This document shows positions 45,110 through 56,869 of a stretch of 64,000 nt of DNA, in pieces. Below the pieces are notes generated by a model. That model ran no database searches. It saw only the letters and a program-made list of their open reading frames with translations, and had not been told where the DNA came from. How positions within the stretch are numbered: the stretch's first letter is position 1; every line of letters begins with the position of its first letter. The translations under genes and the position numbers were made by a program. Source of the DNA: Toxonevra muliebris (Eukaryota > Arthropoda > Insecta > Diptera > Pallopteridae); assembly GCA_963691655.1 (NCBI GenBank), contig OY829326.1, positions 112,441,388 to 112,505,387 of the forward strand. Direction: 5' to 3'.

Positions 45110-46177
45110 CATTGTATCAAGGCCGTATTTAGGGGGAGGTTTTGGGGGTTCTGACCGAAATGTGGAACCTTTATTCTAAATTTTGAGATTAATTGCCATT
45201 GGATGGGGAAAAAGTCAAAATAAAATCTATTTAACGATATTTTTTACTTCCATTGGTTTTTTTCTAAAAAGTCAAATAAAAAAAATAAATTTGAAATCTT
45301 AGTTACACTATGCATTCAAAATCCGATTTGTTTTCTTCGACATGAGGTTTGACTACAGATTCAAAAAGAGAAGGTTTCACTGAGCACTCCTGCATTCATA
45401 GTTTTCTAGGTCAGTAACTGTTTTTGGTTCAAAATTTCGTCGTGAATCATTTTGAAAAGTTTAAAAATTAATTAAAAATAGAAAAAATTATCGGATCCTT
45501 GTAAAATTAGACTTGCTTGAAACCCATTTTTTTCCTAAAACGTGACGTGATGGGAAGTTTTGACCTCAGATTCGTGTTCAACGTAAAAAATTCTTTCGCA
45601 AAAATTTCATCTTATTAGCAGTTTTAGGAAAAAATCTTAAAATGTAATTAATTTTTTAACGCATAATTGCTCAGAGCACCACAACTAGAAAGATCTATTT
45701 CAATGCTATGACTTTAGGAATTTAGGGAATAAAAGCCAACCTCATCCGGGTTCCTTATCATTGATAATGGCCCAAATTCCCAATAATGCTCATTTGAAAA
45801 AAATGAGCCTCTACTATTTTTGGGAATTTTTTTGAGGTTGGGTACATCATCAGTAGTAGGAAGTCAATGAGTTAACGAAATTATGTCCTTCGCGATAAAA
45901 AAATGCATTAAAAAATTAAAAAAATTTAATTTGATTATTCAGTGAATTTTTTGTCGCTTTTGGCCATATTAGGTTAAATATTTGAGGTTAATCTTAAAAA
46001 AAAACGGAAAATTGTTCCTAAAATTTTAATTTGATGGGCCCTATCATCAAATGTATCATCGATTTAATTTATTGTATTTAAAAATCAGTTTGATAAAAAT
46101 TATTTATGAATATTTGCTTCGAATAAACCCCCCCTCCCCCTCCGAAAAAAATTTCTGGGTACGGCCCTGCATTGTAT
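45110..46177. mobile_element. hAT-like non-autonomous element, intact copy
   Basis: 1052 bp (45118-46169) with ends CAAGGCCGTATTTAGG and CTGGGTACGGCCCTG. It is flanked by the identical 8-mer CATTGTAT (45110-45117 and 46170-46177). It is the same family as 27580-32940 but inverted, and not interrupted. C-rich and G-rich subterminal tracts; no transposase. Confidence 0.9.
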
Positions 46178-47104
46178 GTATTTATGTGTGTGATGATTAT
46201 AATTAATATTATTTATTTTTTTATTTTTTTTTGAATAACAAACTCCAATGCTCATTCAAGTAATACTGATGCTAATGTCAGCATAAATGCGGTAGTTTAT
46301 AGTGAGCTTGGCTTCTTCCCACACTTTTCCTTTGAATTGTATGCAATTCTTCTTGTTATTTACAAACAATAATAAAAATTGAATGAAATCCACAAGAAAT
46401 CATACAAAATATTTACTTTATATGAAATATGAAATTGTATTCCATAAGCCACACATATATGTATGTGTGTACATATGTACATATGTGCGCATTAAGGTGC
46501 CTCACGAAAAAAAATTTGGAGCTATCCCCCTGTTAAAAATTAACTCTGGTTTATTTTATGAAGTATTTCTTCAAAATATTTCAGCTCTAGCGATAAGCTG
46601 AATCGTTTTGAAAAATAACTACAAATAATAAAAGAACACAATGAAATATATGGGGCTGCAGACATTTTAATGTGGATATGTAGGCTTACTGTAAGCATTT
46701 ATGGAATTCTGTTGATGTATGCAGTATACTTAAACCGCCTTTACACTAGCTATCTTAGGCTTTCTTTTGTTAACTGATACGATCCCGAAAATGAATAAGT
46801 AAACTTGTTGCAGACATATTTTCTTTCTAGCTCACATTAACCCATTATTGCCTAATTGGTAAGTTCACTTACCAGCTTTTAGCTCAAGCATATAACTTCA
46901 TATATGTGACCTACGACTTATCTGATGGATTTATATTGTTAATTGAAGTATTTTTCACACATGTGGTCACATGCGATACGTATTTTCGCAAACCCCTACA
47001 TTTTGAAATATGTGAAAATAATTTGGTGGCAATTCCATTTACCAATAGGCCGATACTAGTAGCTATTTTGCTAAAATTGCAATTCAAATTGTTTCTATAC
47101 AAAT
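46178..47104. other. Intergenic AT-rich DNA
   Basis: No gene recognised; ATGTATGTGTGTACATATGT-type microsatellite near 46457-46485. Confidence 0.5.
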
Positions 47105-48993
47105 ATGGAAGTTGCAGCAGTCAAAGCGACATCCAACACGCAAAGAAAAAAAACATTTATCGCCCGTTTGTGGAGAATATATTACTTTTACGCTGAACTA
47201 AAACGTTTCTGAGGAACGTTGCCGTGTTTGCAGAAACCAAAACCGTTTTCTGCAAAAGTTTAACAATTTTATGATGAACGAAAATTCGTTCACGATAAAA
47301 TTAAGACAATTTCCTTTTCTGGCAAATGAAAAAAACGTTTCTGCTAAACGAAAGTCCACAACTCTCTTCTCCTTTTTATTTTCGTTTTCCTCTCATCTCG
47401 CTCTCGTCGCAAAAAGAAGCAGCAGCGACGCTTTCATTCAAACTCCACACAACAACAAATCAACACAACATAACGGGAAGTATCAATTGTCAACGCATTA
47501 TTGAAGAATTTTGATTGTGCATTAAAATTATTTCATCACATTTCTTTTTATCTATAAAAAAGTGCGTGGTGTTTATAAAAAACTAATAAAAGTGTGAGAT
47601 TTATAACAAATAATACAAATATAATTTTATGTAAATTTCATAAACTTTTTCTAGTTTTTAATCAGAAAATTTTATTTAAACAAAAACCACAAAAAATGCC
47701 AATGTATATATGAAAATTGTTTTTGCTTTCTTTTTTAATATTTTTCAGGGAAATATTGCATTTTATTGCAAACGCTTTTAGTTCATCGTAAAAGAATTGA
47801 ACCGTTTATGATGAATAAATCTTCGTTCGTAGTAACTGAATACAGTCGTTTATGATAAATAAATGTTCGTTCATCATGAAAACATTCCATGAACGAAGTC
47901 CGTTTAGTGAAAATTTCGTTTCTGAGAAACGAATTTTTTCTTTGCGTGAAAGTGAATGCGGTCTATATTGCACCAAACGGTGATGAAGTAGATGATACCG
48001 AGCAAATTAAGGAGGACCTTAACAACGAAAATGCTCCACTTGCCATGCATATTATTAGTGTAATTCAGCTCGAGTATGAGTCAAGCAATGAAGCTGCAAA
48101 TGACAAAACTGAAGAGCCAGCATCAAAAACATACAATTCAAAGTAAGAATTTGGTGATCCAAAGTGGAAAAAATGATTTTCTTTTTATGCAAAAATGCAT
48201 GTGTACATTGAAGCCGAACGTGTTCGTACTGTTGTTGAAGAATTAAGTAATTAAAGAAAAATTTAACAACTCCGTGTTTAATTGATTAAACGTTTTATTC
48301 ATTTAGCTGACAACCATAAACTAAATGCAGAGGCCATTAGTTGATGAGGAAATGATTCCTTATTTTCGTAGAAATTCGTATAAAATGATTATCAAGAGGA
48401 AGAGGAAACCCATTCGATTTGGGTTCAAGGCATGGTGCCTCACTTCTTCTAATGGATATTTTTATCAATTGAAATTAACAGGCTATGACCAAGATATCGG
48501 TTTAAAAGCTAATACCGTTCTTAGCTTGCGGAAAGTTGTCAACTCACCCTCTTGTCATCGAATTTATTTCGACAATTTCTTCACATTGTACCACCGTACG
48601 TATATAGGCTATTCACTATACTTACCATCCATGGTAAATTGAAACTCCTAACAAATGTCAAACGTTATGATCGCTCCGAAATAGCTCACATCAACATTAA
48701 AGTTCCAAATACGATCGGAGAATGCAATCAGCATATGGGAGGTGTAGATTTGCATGATAATTACCGAATTGCATGCAGTGCGATTGAAGAAATGGTGGCC
48801 ATTGTTCATAAATTTACTTGGTTATATGATAATCAATGCTTCGAAGCTTTACGTTTTAGTTACAAAGCATGATAACCAAAGACATCTATCGCAGCTGCAA
48901 TTTCGTACGGTTATTTTCAATGAGCTGCTGACTTCTGTAACAGCATCAATATCACGAGATCATCATCATTTGGCATCTTCATCGATTCAATAG
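47105..48993 (+). pseudogene. piggyBac-like transposase, broken and MITE-interrupted
   Basis: A likely start ATG at 47105 gives about 11 codons before a MITE (47137-47948). Removing that MITE with a 2-bp AA duplication keeps the frame, which then reads KVNAVYIAPNGDEVDDTEQ to a stop near 48144. The DDE-domain pieces follow: VDEEMIPYFRRNSYK (48337), RFGFKAWCLTSSNGYFY, RIYFDNFFTLY (48562, with the DNFF aspartate), then in another frame NQHMGGVDLHDNYRI (48727, with the last catalytic Asp) and WLYDNQCFEALRF. The C-terminal frame runs to 48993. Several stops and shifts; dead. The family moves by cut-and-paste at TTAA sites; its ends were not located here. Confidence 0.8.
47137..47948. mobile_element. 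MITE, ends CACGCAAAGAAAAA, copy 1
   Basis: 812 bp bounded by CACGCAAAGAAAAA (47137) and TTTTTTCTTTGCGTG (ending 47948). The interior carries repeated words built on ATGATGAACGAA and TTCGTTCATCATG, forming several small hairpins. It is inserted in the N-terminal coding part of a piggyBac-like gene. A related copy in the opposite orientation starts at 49697. Confidence 0.85.
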
Positions 48994-49019
48994 GTAGCAC
49001 AGTGTCGAGCACTGATCCA

Positions 49020-49215
49020 CAAAAGAATGATATGTCAGGGTATATACCAAGTGTCCATTACAGAACTAGCATCCATAGATCCGGACGCAATACTCAAATT
49101 CTTGAGGGAGACTGGACTGGATGAGCCACTTTAGCCACATTAGACTAGATAGAGAAGAGAGACGTACAATAAATCTTATAGGTGGAGGCAGAACGACTAA
49201 AACCTCTCCAAAAAC
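49020..49215 (+). pseudogene. LINE C-terminal scrap
   Basis: Translates in one frame as ITELASIDPDAILKFLRETG followed by a stop. This resembles the last residues of I/Jockey-group ORF2 (Leu-x-x-Phe-Ile/Leu-x-x-Thr-Gly). The sequence AATAAATCTTATAGGT (49168) recalls the LINE/SINE 3' motif at 43737. Too short for certain assignment. Confidence 0.5.
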
Positions 49216-49696
49216 AATCGACCTGGTAAGCTCACTTACCATCTCATTACGTTTTTATGAAAATTGGAATATATCTTAACTGGGCCAAAAAACAACAATA
49301 TTTTAAATTACAGCGAAATTGGTTCACGATTTCGGATACTAGACAATAACCGGTTGACGCCTTTTGACGACTAGTCTTTTCCCCATAAACTAATTTGAAA
49401 ATAAAGATGATTTTCATAATCTCAAATTAAAATAATGAGAAAGAATTTTGTGTTTCGCTGTATTTTTCATGCACTTATCTCAAACGCGAGCAAACACTAT
49501 AGTTAGCAGCCCCACGAACTAGGCAAGCCCTTTGTATATGAAACCTTCGCAAGTTCTTCCTCTTGAGCTTCACTGTATGTTAATCAATTGCTAGCTTTTT
49601 TTTTTAATAAGTATATACCTCCTCGAGTGGCTTTAATGAATAACAAAAATTAAAATGTAAATAACCTTTAACTAAATATATATTTATGTTGTATAA

Positions 49697-50145
49697 CACG
49701 CAAAGAAAAATTCGTTTCTCAGAAACGAAATTTTCACTAAACGAACTTCTTTCATGGAATGTTTTCATGATGAACGAACATTTATTTATCATAAACGACT
49801 GTATTCGGTTGCCATGAACGAAGATTTATTCATCATAAACGATTCAATTCTTTCACGAAAACCGAAAAACGTTTTTCACAAACGTTTCTATTTGGTTGCG
49901 ATGAACGCACATTTATTCATCATAAACGGCTCAATTACGATGAACTAAAAACCTTTGCAATAAAAGGCAATATTTCCCTGAAAAATATAAAAAAGAAAGC
50001 AAAAACAATTTTCATAAATACATCGGCATTTTATTGTGGTTTTGTTTGAATAAAATTTTCTGATTAAAAACTAGAAAAAGTGTATGAAATTTACATAAAA
50101 TTATATTATTACAATTTTTGTATTATTTATTATAGATCACACGCT
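49697..50145. mobile_element. MITE, ends CACGCAAAGAAAAA, truncated copy 2
   Basis: Starts CACGCAAAGAAAAATTCG and matches, in inverted orientation, 47590-47948 through the TTCGTTTCTCAGAAACGAA hairpin and the AACGATTCAATT motifs to about 50145. Beyond this the similarity stops, so the far end is missing. Confidence 0.8.
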
Positions 50146-50240
50146 CGCATATACGTAGCTGCAATTGCATCCTTTTTTTCGCGCTTTAAGTTTTTCTTCC
50201 TGTCGATTTGAAATTTTATTAGATTTGAAAAGTTTACATA

Positions 50241-50319
50241 ACGTCGCCTGAGAAATGATTTGGCGTATAGGTATATGAATTTGTACACACATACGTCAAA
50301 TCAATCCTCAGGCGACGAT
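50241..50319. repeat. Hairpin repeat, copy 1
   Basis: ACGTCGCCTGAGAAATGATT and its extension TGGCGTAT (50241-50268) pair with ATACGTCAAATCAATCCTCA and GGCGACGAT (50291-50319), around a ~22-nt loop. It is the same unit as 55304-55395 with a few mismatches. Confidence 0.85.
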
Positions 50320-53050
50320 AAGTGCTTTCCGCATCTAATCTTAGAAAGGCAACAGGGGTGATCAGTCACCCCACTACTTTTTAAAAGCACCGCAAAGAGA
50401 GTTGTCTTAACTGAATTTAATAAAAATAAAAAAGAATGTATTTTTATTGAAGTAAATAAGTGATTTTATAATAAATAAGTTTGATTTTTTCTGTTTAACA
50501 TTTTTGCTATTTACATAGATAAAAAAGTGTTGCCTTTCTAAGGTTAATGCACAAAGCAAAATTTTTATAATGCCGTGGTTTGCTATCTTTATTACTACAT
50601 TTTGTTTATACATTTATTGAAACCTAGATTCCTTATTACTTATCATTTTGTATTTATTTTATATTTTAGAAAATTTTTAATTTTAATCCAATCTAACTAA
50701 CCGAATTCGAAACCTATCAAACGCTTGTGTTTGCTACGGCGATTTCTCTGCTTGTATGGTATAGTCGATCTCCACACGTTTAACACCAAAAAAATAAATC
50801 TGCCACGAATAAATGTACACACACATTTTGTTTTCGTATGTACATATATGTGTGAGTAAATTGATCGAAACATAAACGAACTCCGCTCGTATTTTAATTT
50901 CTCCCTCTCTTTTTATCTTCTCTCTTCTCTTTGTTGTTTAGAGTAGCACAGTAATTCCGCGCTGTAGTGTGAGCGAGAAGGGAACTGAACGTAACAGTTA
51001 TCTTACTTTACAGTTATTCTTACGTTTTACACATTTAAAATTTTTGCCCATACCGTGAGCTAAAATGTTTACACATCAAAAACTGTACTCTCGTTTTTAC
51101 TTTAACTTAAATTTTAAAGAGAAAAAACAACTTGATTTGAAATCAAGTTGTAATTTTCAATTTTTTAAATTGTCGATAGGTTTGAAATGAGAAGTAGTGA
51201 AATATGAACCTTTTTTTTGTACATTATAACAGCCAAATACAGCGAAAGGGTTAAGCTGATGTGCATAAGTATGCATGTGATCATGAAAAATTAAAGTACG
51301 CGTATATAATTTGAATTTTATAATATTTTACGAGGATATTTTCAAAAGTCCACTACTAACGAAATTAACCATGCACTTGCCACTTTCTGATGCTCTTTTT
51401 TCTCATTTTCTCTTTTGTTTTTTTTTTTTTTTTTGTAACAAACGAAGTATTAACTACTCGTATATTGAAGTAATTGTTTGAAGGGGTTTTGCACTGTGAA
51501 TACATATATAAAATTTAACAAGGTAAAATGTTTTTTTTTTTAAGTATCAGTATAATATGGACAATGTAAAATTAATACAAGAAAAATTACATGCAAATGT
51601 ATTCAATGTTTCAAAAAAATTTTAAAACTATTCTGTGAAGCAGTAAAATTTCAGTTAAAATTTACGCAAAATAATTTCAAGTATACCTAACTATATGTAG
51701 TACACGTTCTTTAAAAAATTATACTTTGTGATCAAAGATACTCATACTCAAAACGACTCATACGCAAAGCAACTCATGCTCAAAAATACAAAGTATCAAC
51801 AAACGTATGCATATGTATGCATGTAAATAGTAACAGGATTTAGGTTTAGTAAATGCTACACGTTGTAATTAGTAGCAATTTTACAAATACTAACTTCGAA
51901 ATAGCTATGGATTCATGCTGAGTGCAGCTATTGGACCGATATTGATTATTGTGAATGTATGGGTGTATGTGTGTGCGTGTGTGTATGCACGCTGTGGCAA
52001 GCCGCAACATTAAATATGCCCAATTCAATGCCAATGCAAGCAAGTATGATTTATGACATCGTCTATGTTTTCGTATACAGAAGTTTTGAAAAGGAAAAAT
52101 ATTTGTTTAATGAAAATTACTAGCTGACATTGTACTGTGTGTGTGTGTATGTGTGCGTGTGTTGGATGTATTGATTAATATTGTCAAAGTTCGAGCTCAA
52201 ATTCGAGCAGACGTGTGGCAGAACAAGAGCTTATTTGGCATATTTATTAGTCTTTCATACACACACACACACATTCACATTGTGCATTCTTTTCTGTGGT
52301 TTGTAATATCCAAATAAGGGCACAGTGGTTGCACGAAAATATGCAAATTATAGTTTCCAATTCGTTTGAACTTGGGTTGACAGAATTGGGTATAACAAAA
52401 CTTAGTGCATTGCGCTTTTCATATAGATATTTTATGCTTGAATCGGTTGAAATTATATACAAGTAAACCACAATTTGTAGACAAGGTTTATGAGACCACA
52501 TACTGTGTTGTTGGAAAAATACACTACCATGTATTTTATCTTTGTTCTCTCTTTCAAATATTGACATTGATGGTGACATCGAATGCATTTTTTTTTTAAA
52601 TTCATTCTTCTCCGAACAACAGTTTCAAGTAAATATATAATATGTGCATGTAATATTCAAGCTGATTTAGCGTGCAGTAATAATGTGCTGCTTCTGATAG
52701 TTTTGCGAAAAAGTTCGTGGTAATAGAAATTGTTTTCGATGTTTTCTACTTTGGAAGAAAAGAAATACAAAAAAAAAACAAAAAACATGTCAGAATCAAC
52801 TACATCTCACTTTTGAAAAAGGTAATTTCAAATACATTAAAATAGCTCCAATTTGAATCAAAGCTACATAGAAAATGAAAAGGCAGATGCAGATGGCTAG
52901 GCAGACGTAGGAGCCACTGGAGCGCTTTAAAAAGAAACCTCTCAAACAAAATTGAAAATAATACTTCTTCTTCCACCTCTACACGAATAGCTCAGATGTA
53001 CTGCAGATAAGGCAGTCATCCGGTTAAAGCACAATACTATTACACATTTG
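50320..53050. other. Intergenic AT-rich DNA
   Basis: No gene recognised. Holds (TG)n/(CA)n microsatellites near 51970-51985, 52134-52162 and 52258-52274, and T-homopolymers. Confidence 0.5.
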
Positions 53051-53060
53051 TCTATCTATA

Positions 53061-54830
53061 GTGAATAAATACAATGAAAACCAGAAGGAAAAACACAACG
53101 AACTACGTCACTCCTTAAGTGATAGTAAAAATATTATTATTATTGACAACGATCATCAATTCTATACTGACAACTTCAAGTTGCAAGAGGGTGCATTAAA
53201 AATCGTGAAATCTGCCCAATTACTGTACTGTTTTTCAATCAGTGATCTTCGGTATTAAAAAACTGAAGAAGGATTGTTCAAGGATCACTATTTTTGGTAA
53301 CAGCCAAGAAAAGATTAAGGCATTGAATGTTCATAAGATCAAAATCAGTATTATCTGCCCCCAGGTTAGTCAAAAAAAAAACATTTAAATGATGTTTTAC
53401 TTACAAAAAATGAGACAAATTTAAAAAAATACCCAGAAATGACATAAACATAAGGCTAGATATTCAGAATACAATAAAACAGGTATCTTCTGACATTATC
53501 ATCAGGAAAATTATTAAGAAAATTGATAATGCACCATCTTTTGCTTTGTTCAGGAATGAAATCATAGATATATCGGGTACTAAATAAAAGACTTACGCAA
53601 ACTGATAATTTTCAAACATTTTGTAGGGTACGTACCAATTTACAACCCGATTTCTGGATATTGGAACGTTATCGAAAGTTTAGTTTTGAAATGAAAAAAT
53701 CCGCTTGTCAAGGTTATGATGGAGCACGTATAACATGTCTGGTCATGTCAGTGGCGTCTTGTCGAGAATAAAGAAACTGCATCCAATGTTGATGTGCGTT
53801 CACTTTTACAACTATCATTTGAGAGGCTGAGAGGAAAAATGGTATAACTTCTACGTTCAGAAAAAAGTGGAATAATTTTACTTAAGAGCAAAAGTAAAAC
53901 GAAATATGTTCAGAGCAAAAGTGAAACGAAATATGTTCAGAGCAAAAACGGAATAAAAAACTATGCTGTTCTTGCTCTAAAAGAATTGTCATACCATTTT
54001 TGCTCTCACTTTTAAGGCGTTTCATTTTCACTCTAAACCGTATTACTTTTGCCATTCTTGCACTGAAACTCTAAATTATTTCACTTTTGCTCTTATATAA
54101 ATTTTAGCCCGCTTTTCCTCTCAGCCTGTCATTTAAGCTTCGCGCTGACAAATACCATATCAATCCCACCTGTTCAGAATTGTCTTGGGATGGAGAATAA
54201 TGTGATGAACTTGTTCAGAAAATTCTTCAAGACCTCATCTAAGAACATGGGGAACCAGAAGTAGAGACTCATTCGTCTTTGTGAAACAAGATTCTACATG
54301 GCAGCGCATAATATCTTTCGTCGAACTATTCAAAATCATCCACATGGGATTAGAAAAAATGTCTCAGAAATCTTCAAAAACAGCAAAAGTTCAGAAAAGC
54401 AAATTTATCGTCAGTCTCTTGGTTTGTGGCAGGATTTTCAGTTTGACGTTTCCTTTGGCAGTTCAACTGAAAGAAATATCACATAATTTGGCATCAGCAG
54501 TGAAGTATGTTCCGAAGTATCATTCGATAAAAAAATTTTGAACAGCTGAAAAGCTAGCGAAAGAGCATTCGATATGGAACTCAGAGGTCCGAAACTCACG
54601 TTGACTCTCGTTATAATTATCAGATAGAAACTATTGAATTGTGCTTTCGCTTTGCTGTTTTTTTTTTCTTTTGAATTCCTGCTGATTCAGAATTCGTCAA
54701 GACAAATTTCTCAATGAAAATGCTGAAATCCTTTCAAGCTTACTTCTCTTTGCATTTACTGCAACTGAAAAAGTAGATGACTTGGATCATTTTACTTTTA
54801 TCAAATCTCAGAATCCGCTGTGAGAGCTGA
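53061..54830 (+). pseudogene. hAT-type transposase, strongly decayed
   Basis: In changing frames, KSACQGYDGARITC (about 53698-53740) corresponds to the conserved GQGYDGA block of hAT transposases of the ZMYM/P52rIPK-like group. The following residues match the VSGV-x-RI-KK-x-HP-type continuation. Downstream fragments such as LRADKYHINPTCSELSWDG (about 54138-54195) and a Leu-rich C-terminal stretch (about 54700-54810) fit the dimerisation region only loosely. Stops are frequent. A MITE (53827-54124) splits the frame. Confidence 0.55.
53827..54124. mobile_element. MITE, ends CTGAGAGGAAAA
   Basis: 298 bp with inverted ends CTGAGAGGAAAAATGG (53827) and GCTTTTCCTCTCAG (ending 54124). Near the left end the unit GAGCAAAAGTGAAACGAAAT is tandemly repeated (about 53887-53945), and its complement, in the GCTCT and TTTCACTTTTGC words, recurs near the right end. 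Nested in the dead hAT gene. Confidence 0.75.
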
Positions 54831-54924
54831 GAATAAATTGTGGAAAATTATCAGGAAGAAGTCGAGATTTCGGATTTTTGTGATAAGAGCAGATTTCCAG
54901 CAATCAATTACACTGTTCAATAGA

Positions 54925-55022
54925 CAAAAATGTGCAGAGACGGGACAAGTGCCGTTAGGGTAATGGGGGGTCGCTAAGTCCAAATCCGTGGTGCGTTTTG
55001 CTCTGCTACGCCACAATTTTTT
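54925..55022 (+). repeat. Dispersed ~95-bp repeat, copy B
   Basis: Same unit as 16448-16545 and in the same orientation, about 85% alike by eye, with the shared run CGTTTTGCTCTGCTACG and the following CACAATTTT. Confidence 0.7.
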
Positions 55023-55039
55023 TTAATGCAGTCTGGATA

Positions 55040-55245
55040 AGAGTTGCAACACCCAGCTAATTACAATTGAAGTTGCAAAAATTTAGAAGAAACTGAGACC
55101 ATCAATCACTTCCTTTGTGTATGCCGCAACCATCAGATTCGATGAGTCCGTTTCATAGAAGAGACATTATCCAATGTACTAGAGGAAATTCTTCCAACAG
55201 ATTTAATAAAGTTCATCAAAAGCAGAGGCTGGTGCAAAGTGGGTA
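55040..55245 (+). pseudogene. LINE C-terminal zinc-region scrap
   Basis: One frame reads ETETINHFLCVCRNHQIRC and then VLEEILPTDLIKFIKSRGW, the E-T-x-x-H-x-LC-x-C block and tail of I/Jockey-group LINE ORF2. No flanking duplication found. Confidence 0.65.
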
Positions 55246-55303
55246 CAAAAAAGCAAAAATTTTCAAATTACCAGATTAAAATTGACAATTTTTGGTCACT
55301 GTG

Positions 55304-55395
55304 GTACATATCGTCGCTTGAGAATTGATTTGGCGTATGTGTATAAGTATTCCTATGCCTATACGCCAAATCAATTCTCAGGCGACGATATGTAC
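55304..55395. repeat. Hairpin repeat, copy 2 (35-bp arms)
   Basis: GTACATATCGTCGCTTGAGA and on (55304-55338) is matched inverted by 55361-55395, with one G-T style mismatch in 35 bp and a 22-nt loop. Same family as 50241-50319. Confidence 0.9.
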
Positions 55396-55605
55396 TTATA
55401 CATATTTGCTATTAACCCCTTAATAAGTAAACGGATTTCTTATTATTTACTTTATAATTGTTGTTCAAAACTAATGAGTAGTAGGGATATGTATGTTCTG
55501 GCACAATGGGGAATGGGGAATGGCTTTTTTTACGCCACCAGGCAAGCAGGAAAAGTAGAAAGCATAAATGGAATACAATTTTGCTTTATTTTTCCCTCCC
55601 TTTCC

Positions 55606-55634
55606 TTACATACATACATACATACATACATACA
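55606..55634. repeat. (CATA)n microsatellite
   Basis: Seven copies of CATA. Short-period repeats of related type (TATGTATGT) recur at 56262-56390. Confidence 0.9.
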
Positions 55635-55654
55635 CACTCATTAAAAAGACCTAG

Positions 55655-56185
55655 TGTTTTTTCTCACGATCATTGTTTACATTTGGCACAGTGAATTGAG
55701 AGGAGTCAAGTGCATATTAGCCGCAAAATCAAATTATCACATACTGTGATTTGTAAATATTGCCTTTAAATGATACAGTCATACATTATGAAAAATTTCA
55801 TGTTTAAACATGTTCAATAAGTTGAAAAGCACCAAGCGAACAGGAAAAAGGACTGCATTCTCATTTTTAACTATTCTTTCTTGCATAACAGTGGGAAAAA
55901 AATCTTGCATAACAGTTTTGTTTGTTATCACATACTCTGATTTGTATATATTGCCTTTAATTAATCGATTTCAATTCTCCACGATCATTGTTTACATTTT
56001 GTTGAATGTGATACACACACTCAATGTTCAATAAGTTGAAAAGCACCAAGCGAACAGGAAAAAGGACTGCATTCTCATTTTTAACTATTCTTTCTTGCAT
56101 TGTGGGAAAAAAATCTCACAATTGTTTACAATAAACTTTCGTTAGTCGATTAATTAACTTCTCCACGATCATTGTTTACATTATT
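55655..56185. repeat. Degenerate tandem repeat beside the Polinton-like cassette
   Basis: The block GTTCAATAAGTTGAAAAGCA, with the following AAGCGAACAGGAAAAAGGAC, occurs at 55810 and again 216 bp later at 56026. ACGATCATTGTTTACATT occurs three times (55666, 55981, 56165), and a TTTGTA-AT-TTGCCTTTAA-type block twice (55750, 55943). A unit of roughly 200-216 bp is therefore repeated 2-3 times. Subterminal tandem repeats occur in Polinton ends, but I could not find the mate on the right because the window stops. Confidence 0.75.
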
Positions 56186-56501
56186 GTGCTTGTGGTCTTA
56201 TGTGTGGGCAGAAGTGCAGTATCACTCTAAGTATTCATTATGCTTATTTATGCTTATTGTAAGTATGTATTTATTTGTATGTTTATACGTATGTATGTTT
56301 GTATGTACGTTTATACGTATTGGCAAAAGTGGAGTCTCTTGCATTATGTATGTATGTAAGTTTGTGTAGATTGATATTATGTATGTATATATAACAATAT
56401 AAAATTTTATGTGACAGATACTATCTAACAGTGCTAAAAGACGATACTTATTTTTAAAATTTACGCGCAACGCGAGTTTGTTTAAAGTAATAAAGTTAAA
56501 A

Positions 56502-56792
56502 ATGGATAGCAATAAAATAAAAGAATTTTTAATAGAATTTGATTTTATTATTTTGGATGAGCATAGAACACAATTGTTACATTTGCAAGCAGAGCTAGAG
56601 GAGAAGGAGTTTGAAAAATCATTTCTTTTAAGTCCTGATGATCACCTTCGAACTTGTCCATGGTCTGACAAAAATGCAACAGAAGGACCAGATACATGTA
56701 AATGCCAAATGTTTGGAAATAGAAATGCTGAAAAACTTATGAAATTGTACTATAGGCTAACCACTAATTTTCCACCTTGCTGTAATATATGA
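56502..56792 (+). CDS. Small Cys-containing protein of the Polinton-like element, unknown
   Basis: 96 residues from the ATG at 56502. I prefer it to the in-frame ATG at 56478 because of the AAAA context just before it. The N-terminal half is acidic and probably helical (LLHLQAELEEKEFEKSFLL). The C-terminal half has CPWSDKN, CKCQMFG and CC near the end, a possible zinc site. AATAAA-type poly-A signals follow the stop at once (56795-56810). It converges on the 110-residue gene at 56870. I do not recognise a family. Uninterrupted frame and context support a real gene. Confidence 0.6.
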   Translation: MDSNKIKEFLIEFDFIILDEHRTQLLHLQAELEEKEFEKSFLLSPDDHLRTCPWSDKNATEGPDTCKCQMFGNRNAEKLMKLYYRLTTNFPPCCNI

Positions 56793-56869
56793 ATTAAATA
56801 AATAAAGAAAAGATACTTGTTGGGGTTAATTTAAATTGGTTTTTTATTTTATTCAAAGGAAAAATATAT

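Noticed and set aside
46383..46601. Short open frame with Val/Tyr/Ile-rich middle
   Set aside because: Middle is a TATGTACATA microsatellite; no motif.
53061..53258. 65-residue open frame as a separate host gene
   Set aside because: No recognisable motif and it runs into the decayed hAT region; treated as part of that remnant at best.
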